DNA of 64,000 nucleotides from Lysobacterales bacterium (lineage in GTDB: Bacteria > Pseudomonadota > Gammaproteobacteria > Xanthomonadales > Ahniellaceae), in contig JADKHK010000013.1 of the NCBI GenBank assembly GCA_016721845.1, positions 1,532,501-1,596,500 of the forward strand, written 5' to 3'. The number at the start of each line of letters is the position of its first letter. Positions within the stretch are counted from its first letter, which is position 1. The notes beneath the pieces were generated by a model. The model worked only from the letters and a program-made list of their open reading frames with translations, made no database searches and was not told the origin of the DNA. This document shows positions 44,942 to 54,095 of this stretch, piece by piece. The translations under genes were made by a program, and so were the position numbers.

Positions 44942-45324
44942 CAGTGCAGGGTGCGCGGCACGGACAGCGTGAAGCGCGGGATCAACGCATCGAAGGCGGT
45001 GCCGTCGTCGGCGAGCATCTGGTAGCTGCCCTGCATGGTGCCGACCGGCGTCTCCAGGACCGCGCCCGAGGTGTATTCGAACGCCTCGCCAGGCGCCAGA
45101 TGCGGGTGCTCGCCGACCACGCCGGGACCGCGCACTTCCTCGACCTTGCCGTTCGCATCGGTGATCACCCAATGCCGCGTCAACAGCTTCGCCGGGAGCG
45201 CGCCTTCGTTGCGGATGGTGATCGTGTAGGCGAACGCATAACGCCCCTGTGCCGGCTGCGATTGTTCTTCGAGGAAGCGCGGCACGGCAGCGACGCCGAT
45301 GCGGTAGGACGAAGGAGAGGTCAT
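44941..45324 (-). CDS. apaG: Co2+/Mg2+ efflux-associated protein ApaG
   Basis: 127 residues, single ApaG fibronectin-like domain. FxYTITIRNEG, LLTRHWVITDANGKVEEVRGPGVVGEHPHLAPGEAFEYTSG and TPVGTMQGSYQM are signatures. Biochemical role is unclear. GGAG precedes the ATG at 45324. Its TGA shares one base with the apaH ATG; in E. coli the genes sit in the same apaG-apaH order. Confidence 0.95.
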   Translation of the reverse strand: MTSPSSYRIGVAAVPRFLEEQSQPAQGRYAFAYTITIRNEGALPAKLLTRHWVITDANGKVEEVRGPGVVGEHPHLAPGEAFEYTSGAVLETPVGTMQGSYQMLADDGTAFDALIPRFTLSVPRTLH

Positions 45325-45414
45325 GCGGCGATTGTCGTGAGCTTGTGCCCGCCGATCAATCACTCCGTCGCGCCCGCTGGCTATGATCGGCCTCCCGACG
45401 CCGCGGACCCAGCC

Positions 45415-46761
45415 ATGTCGAAACGCGAATACACCCTGATCGGCGCCGGTCTGGCCGGCAGCCTGCTGGCCTTGTTGCTGGCCCGGCGCGGCGCATCGGT
45501 GCGGGTGTTCGAGCGCCGCCCGGATCCGCGCAGCGTCGGCTATCTGGGTGGCCGTTCCATCAACCTCGCGCTGGCCGAGCGCGGCCTGCATGGCCTGCGT
45601 CTGGCCGGACTGGAAGGTGCGGTGATGGCCCAGGCGATGATGATGCGTGGGCGCATGGTGCATGAACTGGGTGAAGCCGACCGCTTCATGCGCTACGGCA
45701 AGGACGATTCCGAGGTGATCTGGTCGGTCAATCGCGGCCGTCTCAACACCAGCCTGCTGCAGGCCGCCGAGGATGCGGGCGCGCGCTTCCACTTCGACTG
45801 CGCGCTGGAATCGGTGGACTTCGAGCGTCGCGAACTGCATTTTGCCAGCAGCGACGGCCTGCGTTGCGAAGCGCGGTTCGACAGCGTGATCGGTGCCGAT
45901 GGCGCCGGCTCGGCCTTGCGTGCGGCGATGATGAAAGTCGCCGATCTGGGCGAACGCATCGAGTGGCTTGGCCACAGCTACAAGGAACTGGAAATTCCGG
46001 CGGCCCCGAAGGGCGGCTTCCTGATCGAACCGAATGCGCTGCATATCTGGCCACGCGGCGGTTACATGCTGATCGCCTTGCCGAACATCGACGGCAGCTT
46101 CACCGTCACCCTGTTCCTGGCGAACGAGGGTCGACCGAGTTTCGCCGGTTTGAACTCGGCCGACGCGGCGCGCGATTTCTTCGCCCGCGAGTTCCCGTCC
46201 GCAGTGCCGCTGATGCCCGAACACCTGCAGGATTTCGAGCGCAATCCGACCGGCCTGCTCGCCACGCTGCGGCTCGATCAATGGCACATCGACGGTCGCG
46301 CGCTGCTGATCGGCGATGCGGCGCACGCCATCGTGCCCTTCCATGGACAGGGCATGAATTGCGCATTCGAGGACTGCGTCGAACTCGACCACCTGCTCGC
46401 CGAGCACTCCGACCTGGAGAGCGCATTCGCCGAATTCCACGTGCGCCGCAAGCCGAATGCCGACGCCATTGCCGACATGGCGGTCGAGAACTACGTCGAG
46501 ATGCGCGACTCGGTCGCCGATGATCGCTTCGTCCTGCTCAAGCAACTCGAACGCAGCCTCGCCGGCCTGCATCCGGAACGCTTCGTGCCGCGTTATTCGC
46601 TGGTCATGTTCCGCCGTATCGGCTACGCCGAAGCGCAACGCCGCGGCCGCGTGCAATGGCAGATCCTCGAAGACCTGCTCGGCCCCGCCAGCGATCTCGA
46701 CGGCATCGACTACGCCGAAGCCGAACGCCGCATCCACGCGGAATTGATGCCGATCGAGTGA
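45415..46761 (+). CDS. kmo: Kynurenine 3-monooxygenase
   Basis: FAD monooxygenase of 448 residues that hydroxylates kynurenine, a step towards quinolinate/NAD or tryptophan catabolism. GAGLAG (10-15) binds FAD; RSVGYLGGRSINLALAERG, RGRMVHELG and GDAAHAIVPFHGQGMNCAFEDC are typical KMO motifs; the family's membrane-anchoring C-terminal helix is short or absent, as in bacterial enzymes. No other kynurenine-pathway gene is visible in the window. Confidence 0.93.
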   Translation: MSKREYTLIGAGLAGSLLALLLARRGASVRVFERRPDPRSVGYLGGRSINLALAERGLHGLRLAGLEGAVMAQAMMMRGRMVHELGEADRFMRYGKDDSEVIWSVNRGRLNTSLLQAAEDAGARFHFDCALESVDFERRELHFASSDGLRCEARFDSVIGADGAGSALRAAMMKVADLGERIEWLGHSYKELEIPAAPKGGFLIEPNALHIWPRGGYMLIALPNIDGSFTVTLFLANEGRPSFAGLNSADAARDFFAREFPSAVPLMPEHLQDFERNPTGLLATLRLDQWHIDGRALLIGDAAHAIVPFHGQGMNCAFEDCVELDHLLAEHSDLESAFAEFHVRRKPNADAIADMAVENYVEMRDSVADDRFVLLKQLERSLAGLHPERFVPRYSLVMFRRIGYAEAQRRGRVQWQILEDLLGPASDLDGIDYAEAERRIHAELMPIE

Positions 46762-46807
46762 CGGGATCGGCCTGAGGCCATCGATGGTCTGCCCTGCCTT
46801 TGTGTGC

Positions 46808-46846
46808 TTCAAGCACTTGCTTGAAATTACGAATATCGATAATTTC
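46808..46846. promoter_or_regulatory. Overlapping palindromic operators and -10 for the HigBA pair
   Basis: Two inverted repeats abut: TTCAAGCA-ct-TGCTTGAA (46808-46825, perfect 8-bp arms) and GAAATTA...TAATTTC (46823-46846, perfect 7-bp arms). The stretch is AT-rich in a GC-rich genome. GATAAT at 46838-46843 can serve as -10, with TTGCTT at 46817-46822 as a poor -35 (15-base spacing). Toxin-antitoxin operons are normally repressed by the antitoxin at such sites. Confidence 0.6.
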
Positions 46847-46851
46847 TCGGA

Positions 46852-47169
46852 ATGAGGGAAGTTCGGTTCCTCGGGTCGTCGCAACAAGACTTGGCAAAGA
46901 TGCCGGCTTCGGTGCGTTCGCGCGCGGGTCATGAGTTGTTTCTGGTGCAGGTCGGGCGCGAGCCGAGCGACTTCAAGCCGATGGCGAGCGTCGGGAGTGG
47001 TGTCTACGAGATTCGCATCCGCGATGTCGCTGGCGCCTTCCGAGTGATGTATGTCGCACGCTTCAAGTTGGCCATCTACGTGCTGCACGTGTTCCAGAAG
47101 AAGACCCGGAAGACCCCGCCGCTCGACCTGCAACTGGCGGCGACGCGTTACGCGAAGATCAAGGAGTAG
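46852..47169 (+). CDS. HigB/RelE-like type II toxin (Gp49 family)
   Basis: 105 residues. MREVRFLGSSQQDLAKMPASVRSRAGHEL, SDFKPMASVGSGVYEIRIRDVAGAFRVMYVARF and YVLHVFQKKTRKTPP match the phage-derived Gp49-like/HigB family, ribosome-dependent mRNA interferases. Basic residues R55 and K102-like positions and the FQKKT loop are conserved. The start is just 9 bases past a candidate -10. The antitoxin begins two bases after the stop. Confidence 0.85.
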   Translation: MREVRFLGSSQQDLAKMPASVRSRAGHELFLVQVGREPSDFKPMASVGSGVYEIRIRDVAGAFRVMYVARFKLAIYVLHVFQKKTRKTPPLDLQLAATRYAKIKE

Positions 47170-47171
47170 CC

Positions 47172-47447
47172 ATGGCCCGACGCAGCAAACAGAACGTATT
47201 CGAAGCGCTCGGTTTTCCGAAGCACGAAGCGGCGGTGATGCTGTTCCGCGCACAGTTGGCGGAAGAAATCCGTGACTGGATCGAACGTGAAGCACTGTCC
47301 CAGGTGGCAGCTGCGGAACGCCTTGGCGTCAGCGCGCCGCGCATCAACGAGATCGTGCGCAACCGCATCGACAAGGTGTCCGTGGACTATCTGCTCGGCC
47401 TGTGTGCCAAGGCTGGCATCTCGGTGTCACTGAAGCTCGCCGCCTGA
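47172..47447 (+). CDS. HigA-like XRE-family antitoxin
   Basis: 91 residues. The helix-turn-helix is SQVAAAERLGVSAPRINEIVRNRIDKVSVDYLL (about 43-75). The N-terminal MARRSKQNVFEALGFPKHEAAVMLFRAQL is typical of antitoxins paired with Gp49-like toxins. Binds and neutralises the toxin and probably represses the operon at the palindromes upstream. Toxin-first order fits higBA. Confidence 0.86.
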   Translation: MARRSKQNVFEALGFPKHEAAVMLFRAQLAEEIRDWIEREALSQVAAAERLGVSAPRINEIVRNRIDKVSVDYLLGLCAKAGISVSLKLAA

Positions 47448-47493
47448 TCGTTGCCGGCGCCGCCATGATCTCGGTGGCACCGGCGTTCGATCA
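47445..47493. terminator. Long imperfect stem at the convergent antitoxin / S8 protease junction
   Basis: From TGATCG (47445-47450) to CGATCA (47488-47493), with inner arms GCCGGCGCCGCC and GGTGGCACCGGC, a stem of about 20 bp with a few mismatches fills the whole gap between the two stop codons. No T-run follows on either strand, so it may act as a 3'-end stabiliser as much as a terminator. Confidence 0.5.
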
Positions 47494-50400
47494 TTACTGG
47501 CAGGGCATGTCGACGGTGATCTTCTGCTGGGTGGCATTGCTGCGCGCCCAGGTGCCGGGAACGCCCTGCAACCACCCGATGTTGATGGTCGCGGTGCCGC
47601 CGGCCTTGTTCGCGTAATTGCGCGTCAACGTGCCGGCCTGGCTGGTGGTGACGCCGCTGAACGCGCAGGTCGGGCAGAAGCCGCGGTGCTGCAGCAGCGG
47701 AATCGTCACGGCCGCGCCCGGCGTCGTCGTGACACCGAGCAACCAGCGCGCCACACCCGCCGAATCGAACACGTAAGCGGCATCGGCTTCCGCCACCGAC
47801 ACCGCGGTGACGCTGAAGCCCCACCCGGATTCGGCCGGATTCGCCCAGGCACCGGAATAACTCACCGGCGCGCCGCCCACCGACGGACAACTCGGGGATG
47901 CCGCCATCTGGAACGGCTCGCTGCCGTACTGACCATCGAGCAACCACGAGAACGTGAAGCGCGACGCCGACTCGAACGTCAGCAGCACTTCGCCGACGAC
48001 ATCCGCATAGGACACGCTGCCGTTCCAGGTCAGGCGATACAGCGGTGCGCGCCAGACACCGTCATTGCCGGTCGGCGCCGAGTTCGCGGCCAGGTACCAG
48101 GTCGGCGAACCATCTTCGAGATAGGTGTACCAGACCAGGGCCCAGGCACTGTCCGCCTGCGACAGGAACATGCCATGGCCGGAGCGGTTCGGGTTGAAAT
48201 AGCCCTGCATCACCGGGCGTGCCATGCCCATGCCAAAGTCGAGCTTGCTGGTCAGCGTGAACGTGGCCGCCGTACTGCCGGTGTTGACCGGAGTGACGTA
48301 CCAGCGCCCCGGCGTCAGCGTGGCGCCCAGCAGATCGACCGCCTCGGTCGCGCCGGCGTGGATCGACGTCCCTGCCGCCGCGCCGCGGGCCGGTGCCGCG
48401 GCGAACGTCGGCGGTGTCGGCGCCGCGCTCGCCTTCGCAACATACAGATCGACCTCGCCGCTGCCGCTGGTCGCGACATGCAGGCCGGTGGCGTTCGGCG
48501 GCACGTCGATGACGATGCGCTCGTGCGCCACGCCCGCGGCCAGCGTGATCGTCTCGCGATCGCCGAGACCGTTCAGCACCATCGGTGCCGGCGTCGCGTT
48601 GCCGGTGCGCTTGATGCGCACGAGCACCTCGCCGAGATTGCCGACGGTGCTGCGGGTGCTGCCGAGCGTGGCGATGGCGTAGGCGGTATCGCCGACATTC
48701 AACCAGGGTGCATTCCACGCCACGCGCGCCTTGAACGCAGCCAGTCGCGCAACCACGCGCGGCGCCGTGATCGAGAGATCCGCAGCGCTGTTGGGCGCAG
48801 TGGCCAGATGCACGGTCTTGATCGTCACGTTCTCGCTGGCAGTACCGGAGTAGCGCTGCGCATGCACCCAATAACGCTGGCTCGTCGCCGTGAAGCGCGT
48901 GTCGATGCGGCATTCCTCGACCGTCCCGGCGCTGGTCGACTTGCACAATTCCTCGCTTTCCTCGGCGGTGCCATCGGCATCGAGATCGATGCCGACGTAC
49001 AGATCGATGTCGCCGCTGGCGCCGGCATCGGTGGATGCGATCAACACGCCATCGACGCCGACGCCGCCCGCGGTCGGACCGATCAAGGTCGTGAACGTGC
49101 CCTGCCCCGTGTTGTACGGGTCATCGGAAGTGGCATCGACGGCGATCGCGCGATCCACCTTCTGTCCGAGCACCAGTTCCGTGTCGGCGAACGTCAGATC
49201 GGGCAAATTGACGAGCCCGGAAAGATCGATGTCGCGGAATCCATTGGTCGTGTCGGTCTCGATGTCGATCACTTCCGGCACCGCGCCCGGCGACACGAAC
49301 ACCGACACCGGCAAGACCGTCGTCGCGAGGTTGGCATTGGTCGGCACCAACTTGATCTGGGCATCGATCCAGGAACCGACGAGACTCGCGTTGTCGACAT
49401 CGACCGTGATGTCGAGGGGACGGGCAACGCCGCTGCCCAGCGAGAATTCAGCGGGTGTGACCGTGATCGCCGCACCTGACGGCACGACCGTCTCGACCCG
49501 CCAGGTGCCTTCGACATTCGCCGTGGCCATGCGCGTGAAGCTGCAGCGCTCGAAGCAGTCGTCGGCGTGCACGAAGGGCAGGTTCAACTGTTTCGGCTGG
49601 CCACCGCCCAAGGGGTCGGCATCGCGGAACTGCGTCGGCGTGACGTTGAAATAAAGCCCTGCGCGCGCCGCTTGATCCACCTTGGCCCGACCTGCACCGC
49701 CCTCGACATAGGCGGCAGCCGAGACGCCGTCCTCGATCTTCAGGGTGTGCGACGCCGTCGTGACCAGGGCCGACTCGACCTGCGCCACGTTCCAGTTCGG
49801 ATTGCCCGACAGCAGCAGGGCGGCGGCACCGGCGACGTGGGGCGAGGCCATCGACGTGCCATTGAAGACCACGGCACCGTTCGAGCGGTGTGCCGCCGCC
49901 GCGATGCTGGTGCCCGGCGCCGCGAGGGTCGGCTTCAGCACGCCGCTGTAAGGCGTCACCGGGCCGCGACTGCTGCTGGCGGCGAGCACGTCGCCAGCGC
50001 CGTCGTTGCGCGTGGCGACCGACGAGATCCCCGCCGTGACCTGCGCGCCGGCCACGCGTGCGGATTCGACCAGCGCCTTGAGCGTGCTGCCATCGGCGGC
50101 ATCGAGGTGCACCGCCGGCAGGAAATGACCGTCCGCCACGAGATTGGCATCGCCACCCGGCAGGTTCGCGAGGATCATGCCGGCGGCGCCCGCAAGCTTG
50201 AGGTTGCAGCCCTTTTCGATGCGTGCATATTCACCGCGATCGCAGATCACGATCTTGCCCGCGAGCGAACCCGGTGCGAACGGATTGCTGGCGCTGCTGG
50301 TGCAGGTGGTGGTGTTGTTGGTCGCCACGCCGGTGCCGCACAAGGCATTGCCGAAATCCTTGGCGTGCACGATCTGGGCCGTACCGGCACCGGCGGTGAT

Positions 50401-51648
50401 GCCCTCGCCGATCAGGTTGAACGGCGTCGCGATGCCATGACCGCTGATGCCGGTGACTGCGGTCGAAAAGCGACGTCCACTGGACTCGTTCGCGACCGTG
50501 ATGACCCATGGCGAATTGCCGGGCGACGACACCGTGCTTGCGCCGGGGCCATTGTTGCCCGCCGACACCACCGGCACGATGCCGGCCGCGCGGACATTGA
50601 AGAACGCGGCGGCATCGTCGGTGGCGGCATTCGAGCGCACCGACGACCAGGGATCGTAGGCACCGCCGCCGATCGAGAAGTTGATGACGTCGACGGCATC
50701 GGTCACGGCCTGGTTCAGCGCCGAAATGATCGCCGAGCCGGAGCAGCCGTCGTCCTGGGCTTCGAAGCAGACCTTGTACGAAATCAGGTTCGCGCGCGGC
50801 GCAACACCGGACAGGGTGCGGGTCAGCGTGGTGGTGGGCGCCGACTGGGTCACCACGAACGGATTGCCGACCGCCGTACTCGCGACATGCGTGCCGTGCC
50901 CACCGCAGTCCTTGCCGGCCGGCGAACTGCCGGTATCGAAGGTGCAGGTTTCGTTGACGTAGTCGTACAGCCCGATCAGCTTGTCGTTGCAGCGGGTATC
51001 GGCGCCCGACGCGCAGGCGCCGTAACGCTGGGCGCGCGGATTGGTGTGGTCGAAGCCATCGATGGCCACGTCCTGAAACGACGGGTGCGAGGCATTGACG
51101 CCGCTGTCGACGATGCCGACGACCACGCCCTCACCCTTGGTGCGGATGTTCGACCCCTGCACCGTGCCGTTCCAGACGGCCTCTGCACCGATCCATTGCG
51201 GACCGGCATCGGTCAGAAGGTGGCGCTTGAAATCCGGACGCACCGCGACGACGCCATCGATACTCGCCATCGCCCGGGCCTCAGCCGCGCTCAATTCGAT
51301 CGCGAAGCCGTTCGCGACCATGTCGTAGCGGAATTTCGGCGAAAGCGGCCGCCTGAATGCCGCCGCCGCGGCATCGAGCACCGCATCCTGGCGCTCATGC
51401 AGGAATTCGGCGTATCGGCGCACCGGCGCCGCCTTGGCGTCGAACTTGCGCTGCCCGGTCACGGTGATCGCGGTGGGTTCGAGATCCGCGGCGCGCTTGG
51501 CATTGCCCAACTGGCCGATGTCCGCGAACACCGTCGCCGGCGGCTCGGCCAATGCGACCAGATAGACCTTGCGTACCTCGGCCGCTTGCGCGGTGCCGAC
51601 CAAGGCCAGGGAGGCGCACAGGGCAGCGCGAAGGCGAGCGTGGATCAT
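47494..51648 (-). CDS. Secreted S8 subtilisin-like serine protease with PA insert and C-terminal SGxG modules
   Basis: 1384 residues. Signal peptide 1-22; inhibitor-I9-like propeptide (about 28-145); catalytic domain with D181 (VGIVDSGVNASHPSF), H251 (GHGTHVAS), oxyanion N365 and S599 (NGTSMASPH). A protease-associated domain is inserted at about 410-545. Several beta-sandwich regions follow. The last ~236 residues hold two SGxG modules (1149-1190, GYFNPNRSGHGMFL; 1266-1306, GAWANPAESGWGFSV) and CPTC at 1325-1328, as in the protein at 11468-13384. Probably an extracellular degradative protease. The start has AAGGTATCC upstream. Convergent with higBA. Confidence 0.92.
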   Translation of the reverse strand: MIHARLRAALCASLALVGTAQAAEVRKVYLVALAEPPATVFADIGQLGNAKRAADLEPTAITVTGQRKFDAKAAPVRRYAEFLHERQDAVLDAAAAAFRRPLSPKFRYDMVANGFAIELSAAEARAMASIDGVVAVRPDFKRHLLTDAGPQWIGAEAVWNGTVQGSNIRTKGEGVVVGIVDSGVNASHPSFQDVAIDGFDHTNPRAQRYGACASGADTRCNDKLIGLYDYVNETCTFDTGSSPAGKDCGGHGTHVASTAVGNPFVVTQSAPTTTLTRTLSGVAPRANLISYKVCFEAQDDGCSGSAIISALNQAVTDAVDVINFSIGGGAYDPWSSVRSNAATDDAAAFFNVRAAGIVPVVSAGNNGPGASTVSSPGNSPWVITVANESSGRRFSTAVTGISGHGIATPFNLIGEGITAGAGTAQIVHAKDFGNALCGTGVATNNTTTCTSSASNPFAPGSLAGKIVICDRGEYARIEKGCNLKLAGAAGMILANLPGGDANLVADGHFLPAVHLDAADGSTLKALVESARVAGAQVTAGISSVATRNDGAGDVLAASSSRGPVTPYSGVLKPTLAAPGTSIAAAAHRSNGAVVFNGTSMASPHVAGAAALLLSGNPNWNVAQVESALVTTASHTLKIEDGVSAAAYVEGGAGRAKVDQAARAGLYFNVTPTQFRDADPLGGGQPKQLNLPFVHADDCFERCSFTRMATANVEGTWRVETVVPSGAAITVTPAEFSLGSGVARPLDITVDVDNASLVGSWIDAQIKLVPTNANLATTVLPVSVFVSPGAVPEVIDIETDTTNGFRDIDLSGLVNLPDLTFADTELVLGQKVDRAIAVDATSDDPYNTGQGTFTTLIGPTAGGVGVDGVLIASTDAGASGDIDLYVGIDLDADGTAEESEELCKSTSAGTVEECRIDTRFTATSQRYWVHAQRYSGTASENVTIKTVHLATAPNSAADLSITAPRVVARLAAFKARVAWNAPWLNVGDTAYAIATLGSTRSTVGNLGEVLVRIKRTGNATPAPMVLNGLGDRETITLAAGVAHERIVIDVPPNATGLHVATSGSGEVDLYVAKASAAPTPPTFAAAPARGAAAGTSIHAGATEAVDLLGATLTPGRWYVTPVNTGSTAATFTLTSKLDFGMGMARPVMQGYFNPNRSGHGMFLSQADSAWALVWYTYLEDGSPTWYLAANSAPTGNDGVWRAPLYRLTWNGSVSYADVVGEVLLTFESASRFTFSWLLDGQYGSEPFQMAASPSCPSVGGAPVSYSGAWANPAESGWGFSVTAVSVAEADAAYVFDSAGVARWLLGVTTTPGAAVTIPLLQHRGFCPTCAFSGVTTSQAGTLTRNYANKAGGTATINIGWLQGVPGTWARSNATQQKITVDMPCQ

Positions 51649-51862
51649 GGCGGATACCTTTCTTTACGATCGTGAGCCGGCGATCATCGCAAATCTTTCT
51701 ACTCGCCGCATGTGTAGGTCGAATGAAGCCGGACATCGCGCACCTGGACGCCGGCGCGACCGCACGGCTGGCGTTGGCGCGCGATCCTGCGCTTCGATCG
51801 CGCCGTCATGGACGCTGCGAACGTCGAATGGGTAGCATAGCGATCCACTTTTCCAGTTCACG

Positions 51863-52504
51863 ATGCCTGATTCCCTTGATGATTCAGTGCCGCTGCTGGC
51901 CGCGCGCGGCCTCGCGATGGTGCGCCAGGGCGAACCGATCTTCGGTCCGCTCGACCTTGAACTGCGTGCCGGTGAAGTGTTGCTGGTCGAAGGCGGCAAC
52001 GGCAGCGGCAAGACCACGCTGTTGCGCGTGCTCGCCGGGTTGCTGAGCGCCAGCCAGGGTCGGATCGAACGGGCCGGCATCGCGTCCGACGAACCGACCA
52101 CGCCGCTCGGCTTTCTCAGCCATGCGCTCGGCCTGCGCGTCGACCTGTCGCCGCTGGAACAGCTCGACTTCTTCGCCTGCCTGTACGGGATACGCCCGGG
52201 CATTTCCGCCGTCGGGGCACTGAAATCGGTGGGCCTCGAAGGGTTCGAGCACATGCCGGTGCGGCGGCTGTCGGCAGGACAGCGCAAGCGCTGTGCGCTG
52301 GCGGCCCTGCTGCACACCGCGAACCAGCTATGGCTGCTCGACGAGCCGTACGCCAATCTCGATCGCGACGGCCAGATCCTGGTCGACCGCCTGCTCGAAG
52401 CGCACATCGCGCGCGGCGGTGCCGCGCTGATCACCTCGCACGGGCTGATCGAGCCACAGGTGTCGCGGGTGCGGCGCATGCGTCTGGAACTGGCCCATGT
52501 CTAA
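51863..52504 (+). CDS. ccmA: Cytochrome c maturation ABC ATPase CcmA
   Basis: 213 residues; ATPase of the CcmABCD complex that releases holo-CcmE. Walker A EGGNGSGKTTLLR near 43-55, signature RLSAGQRKR, Walker B LWLLDEPYANLD. Opens the ccm operon; the protease gene is divergent 214 bases away, and that gap shows no gene. ccmB overlaps by eight bases. Confidence 0.95.
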   Translation: MPDSLDDSVPLLAARGLAMVRQGEPIFGPLDLELRAGEVLLVEGGNGSGKTTLLRVLAGLLSASQGRIERAGIASDEPTTPLGFLSHALGLRVDLSPLEQLDFFACLYGIRPGISAVGALKSVGLEGFEHMPVRRLSAGQRKRCALAALLHTANQLWLLDEPYANLDRDGQILVDRLLEAHIARGGAALITSHGLIEPQVSRVRRMRLELAHV

Positions 52505-53180
52505 GGGCAGCGTGCTGTCGGCGTTCTTCGGCGTGATGCGCCGCGATGCGCTGTCGCTGTGGCGTCGCCGCGCCGATGCGCTGAATCCGATCTGGTTCGC
52601 AGCCATTGTCATCACCCTGTTCCCGCTCGCGCTCGGGCCGGAAGCGGCCAAACTCGCGCGCATCGCCGGCGGCGTGATCTGGGTCATCGTGCTGCTGGCC
52701 AGTCTGTTGTCTCTTGACGCCTTGTTCCGCGCCGATCTGGAAGAAGGCTCGCTCGATCTCATGCTGACCAGCGCCCAACCGCTTGCCGTCCTTGCTGCCG
52801 CGAAGATCCTGCTGCATTGGCTCGCCACCGGCCTGCCCCTGGTCGCGATCACCCCGATCGCCGCGACCGCGCTCGGGTTATCGCCGAAAGCCTTGCCGAC
52901 CCTGTTGATCTCGCTTGCACTCGGAACACCGATCATCAGCGTCATCGGCGCCTGCGCCGCGGCGCTGACAGCCGGACTGCGCCGCGCCGGCATGCTGCTG
53001 TCGCTGATCGTGCTGCCACTGGTGGTGCCGGTGCTGATTTTCGGCGCAGGTGCGGTCGAGGCCAGTCTCACCGGCACCTCGACGACGCAGCCCCTGTTGC
53101 TGCTGGCCGCCGGCCTGGTCGCGTCGATCGCGCTGGGGCCGCTGGTCTGTGCCGCTGCACTCCGACTCGGGAATCATTGA
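52497..53180 (+). CDS. ccmB: Haem exporter subunit CcmB
   Basis: 227 residues, six membrane helices. RRDALSLWRRRADALNPIWFAAIVITLFPLALGP is the CcmB start; LGTPIISVIGACAAALTAGLRR is in the middle. Membrane partner of CcmA. The start overlaps ccmA by eight bases. Confidence 0.94.
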   Translation: MSKGSVLSAFFGVMRRDALSLWRRRADALNPIWFAAIVITLFPLALGPEAAKLARIAGGVIWVIVLLASLLSLDALFRADLEEGSLDLMLTSAQPLAVLAAAKILLHWLATGLPLVAITPIAATALGLSPKALPTLLISLALGTPIISVIGACAAALTAGLRRAGMLLSLIVLPLVVPVLIFGAGAVEASLTGTSTTQPLLLLAAGLVASIALGPLVCAAALRLGNH

Positions 53181-53184
53181 TGCC

Positions 53185-53949
53185 ATGAACGCCTTTCTGG
53201 TCTGGTTGAACAGCTTCGGCTCCCCCGAGAAATTCCATCGGGTGGCGCTGCGTTTCGAGCGCTGGCTGCTCGGACTTGCGCTCGTCGTCGGCGCCATCGG
53301 CCTGTACCTCGGCCTCGTGAAAGCGCCGGGCGACTACTTGCAGGGCGAGTCGGCACGCATCATGTACATCCACATCCCGGCCGCCTGGATGTCGTTGTTC
53401 ATCTACGTCGTCATGGCGTTTTCCGGGTTCTGCGCGCTGGTCTGGCGCTTCAAGGTCGCGGAACTGATGGCGATGGCGGCGGCACCGGTCGGTGCCGGCT
53501 TCACTGCGGTCACGCTGATCACCGGCAGCCTCTGGGGCCGCCCGACCTGGGGCACCTACTGGGTCTGGGATGCCCGGCTCACCTCCGAACTGGTGCTGCT
53601 GTTCCTGTTTTTCGGCGTGATCGGGCTCTACAACGCCATCGAAGACCAGCGCAAAGGCGCACGCGCTGCCAGCCTGTTGGCCCTGATCGGGCTGGTGAAT
53701 CTGCCGATCATCCATTTCTCGGTGAACTGGTGGAACACGCTGCACCAGGGCAATTCGATCAACCTGTTCGCCGGCAAATCGAGCATCCATCCGTCGATGC
53801 TTTGGCCGTTGCTGCTGATGGCGCTGGCGACCAAGCTCTGGTTCGGCGCTAGCCTGCTGGCACGGACGCGCGTCGCCCTGATCGAATTCGAATCCGGAAA
53901 GGAATGGGCCCAAGTCGCCCTGTTCGGACCGCGGAGACCCACCCCATGA
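53185..53949 (+). CDS. ccmC: Haem handling protein CcmC
   Basis: 254 residues with six helices. The WWD signature is TWGTYWVWDARLTSELVLLF; haem-ligand histidines are in IMYIHIPAAWMS and SVNWWNTLHQG. Loads haem onto CcmE in the periplasm. An ATG at 53180 gives only two codons, so 53185 is the start. ccmD overlaps by four bases. Confidence 0.95.
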   Translation: MNAFLVWLNSFGSPEKFHRVALRFERWLLGLALVVGAIGLYLGLVKAPGDYLQGESARIMYIHIPAAWMSLFIYVVMAFSGFCALVWRFKVAELMAMAAAPVGAGFTAVTLITGSLWGRPTWGTYWVWDARLTSELVLLFLFFGVIGLYNAIEDQRKGARAASLLALIGLVNLPIIHFSVNWWNTLHQGNSINLFAGKSSIHPSMLWPLLLMALATKLWFGASLLARTRVALIEFESGKEWAQVALFGPRRPTP

Positions 53950-54095
53950 ACCACACGCCCTTCATCGTCGCCTCGTACGCGGTATTTGCCGCCTTCCTGG
54001 TCTGGGACTTCGTCTCGCCCCGTCTGGCGCTGCGTCGCCTCAAACACGAACTCGGCGCACGTGCGGCACGTGTGGAACGGAGGAAGAGCCAGTGA
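53946..54095 (+). CDS. ccmD: Haem exporter accessory protein CcmD
   Basis: 49-residue single-pass protein: MNHTPFIVASYAVFAAFLVWDFVSP then basic LRRLKHEL tail, the usual CcmD pattern. Needed for release of haem-CcmE from CcmABC. ATGA overlaps ccmC, and the next gene starts at GTGA inside its stop. Confidence 0.9.
   Translation: MNHTPFIVASYAVFAAFLVWDFVSPRLALRRLKHELGARAARVERRKSQ

Noticed and set aside
49567..51675. 702-codon plus-strand frame opposite the S8 protease
   Set aside because: Antisense shadow; composition (Arg/Asp/Gly repeats) not protein-like.
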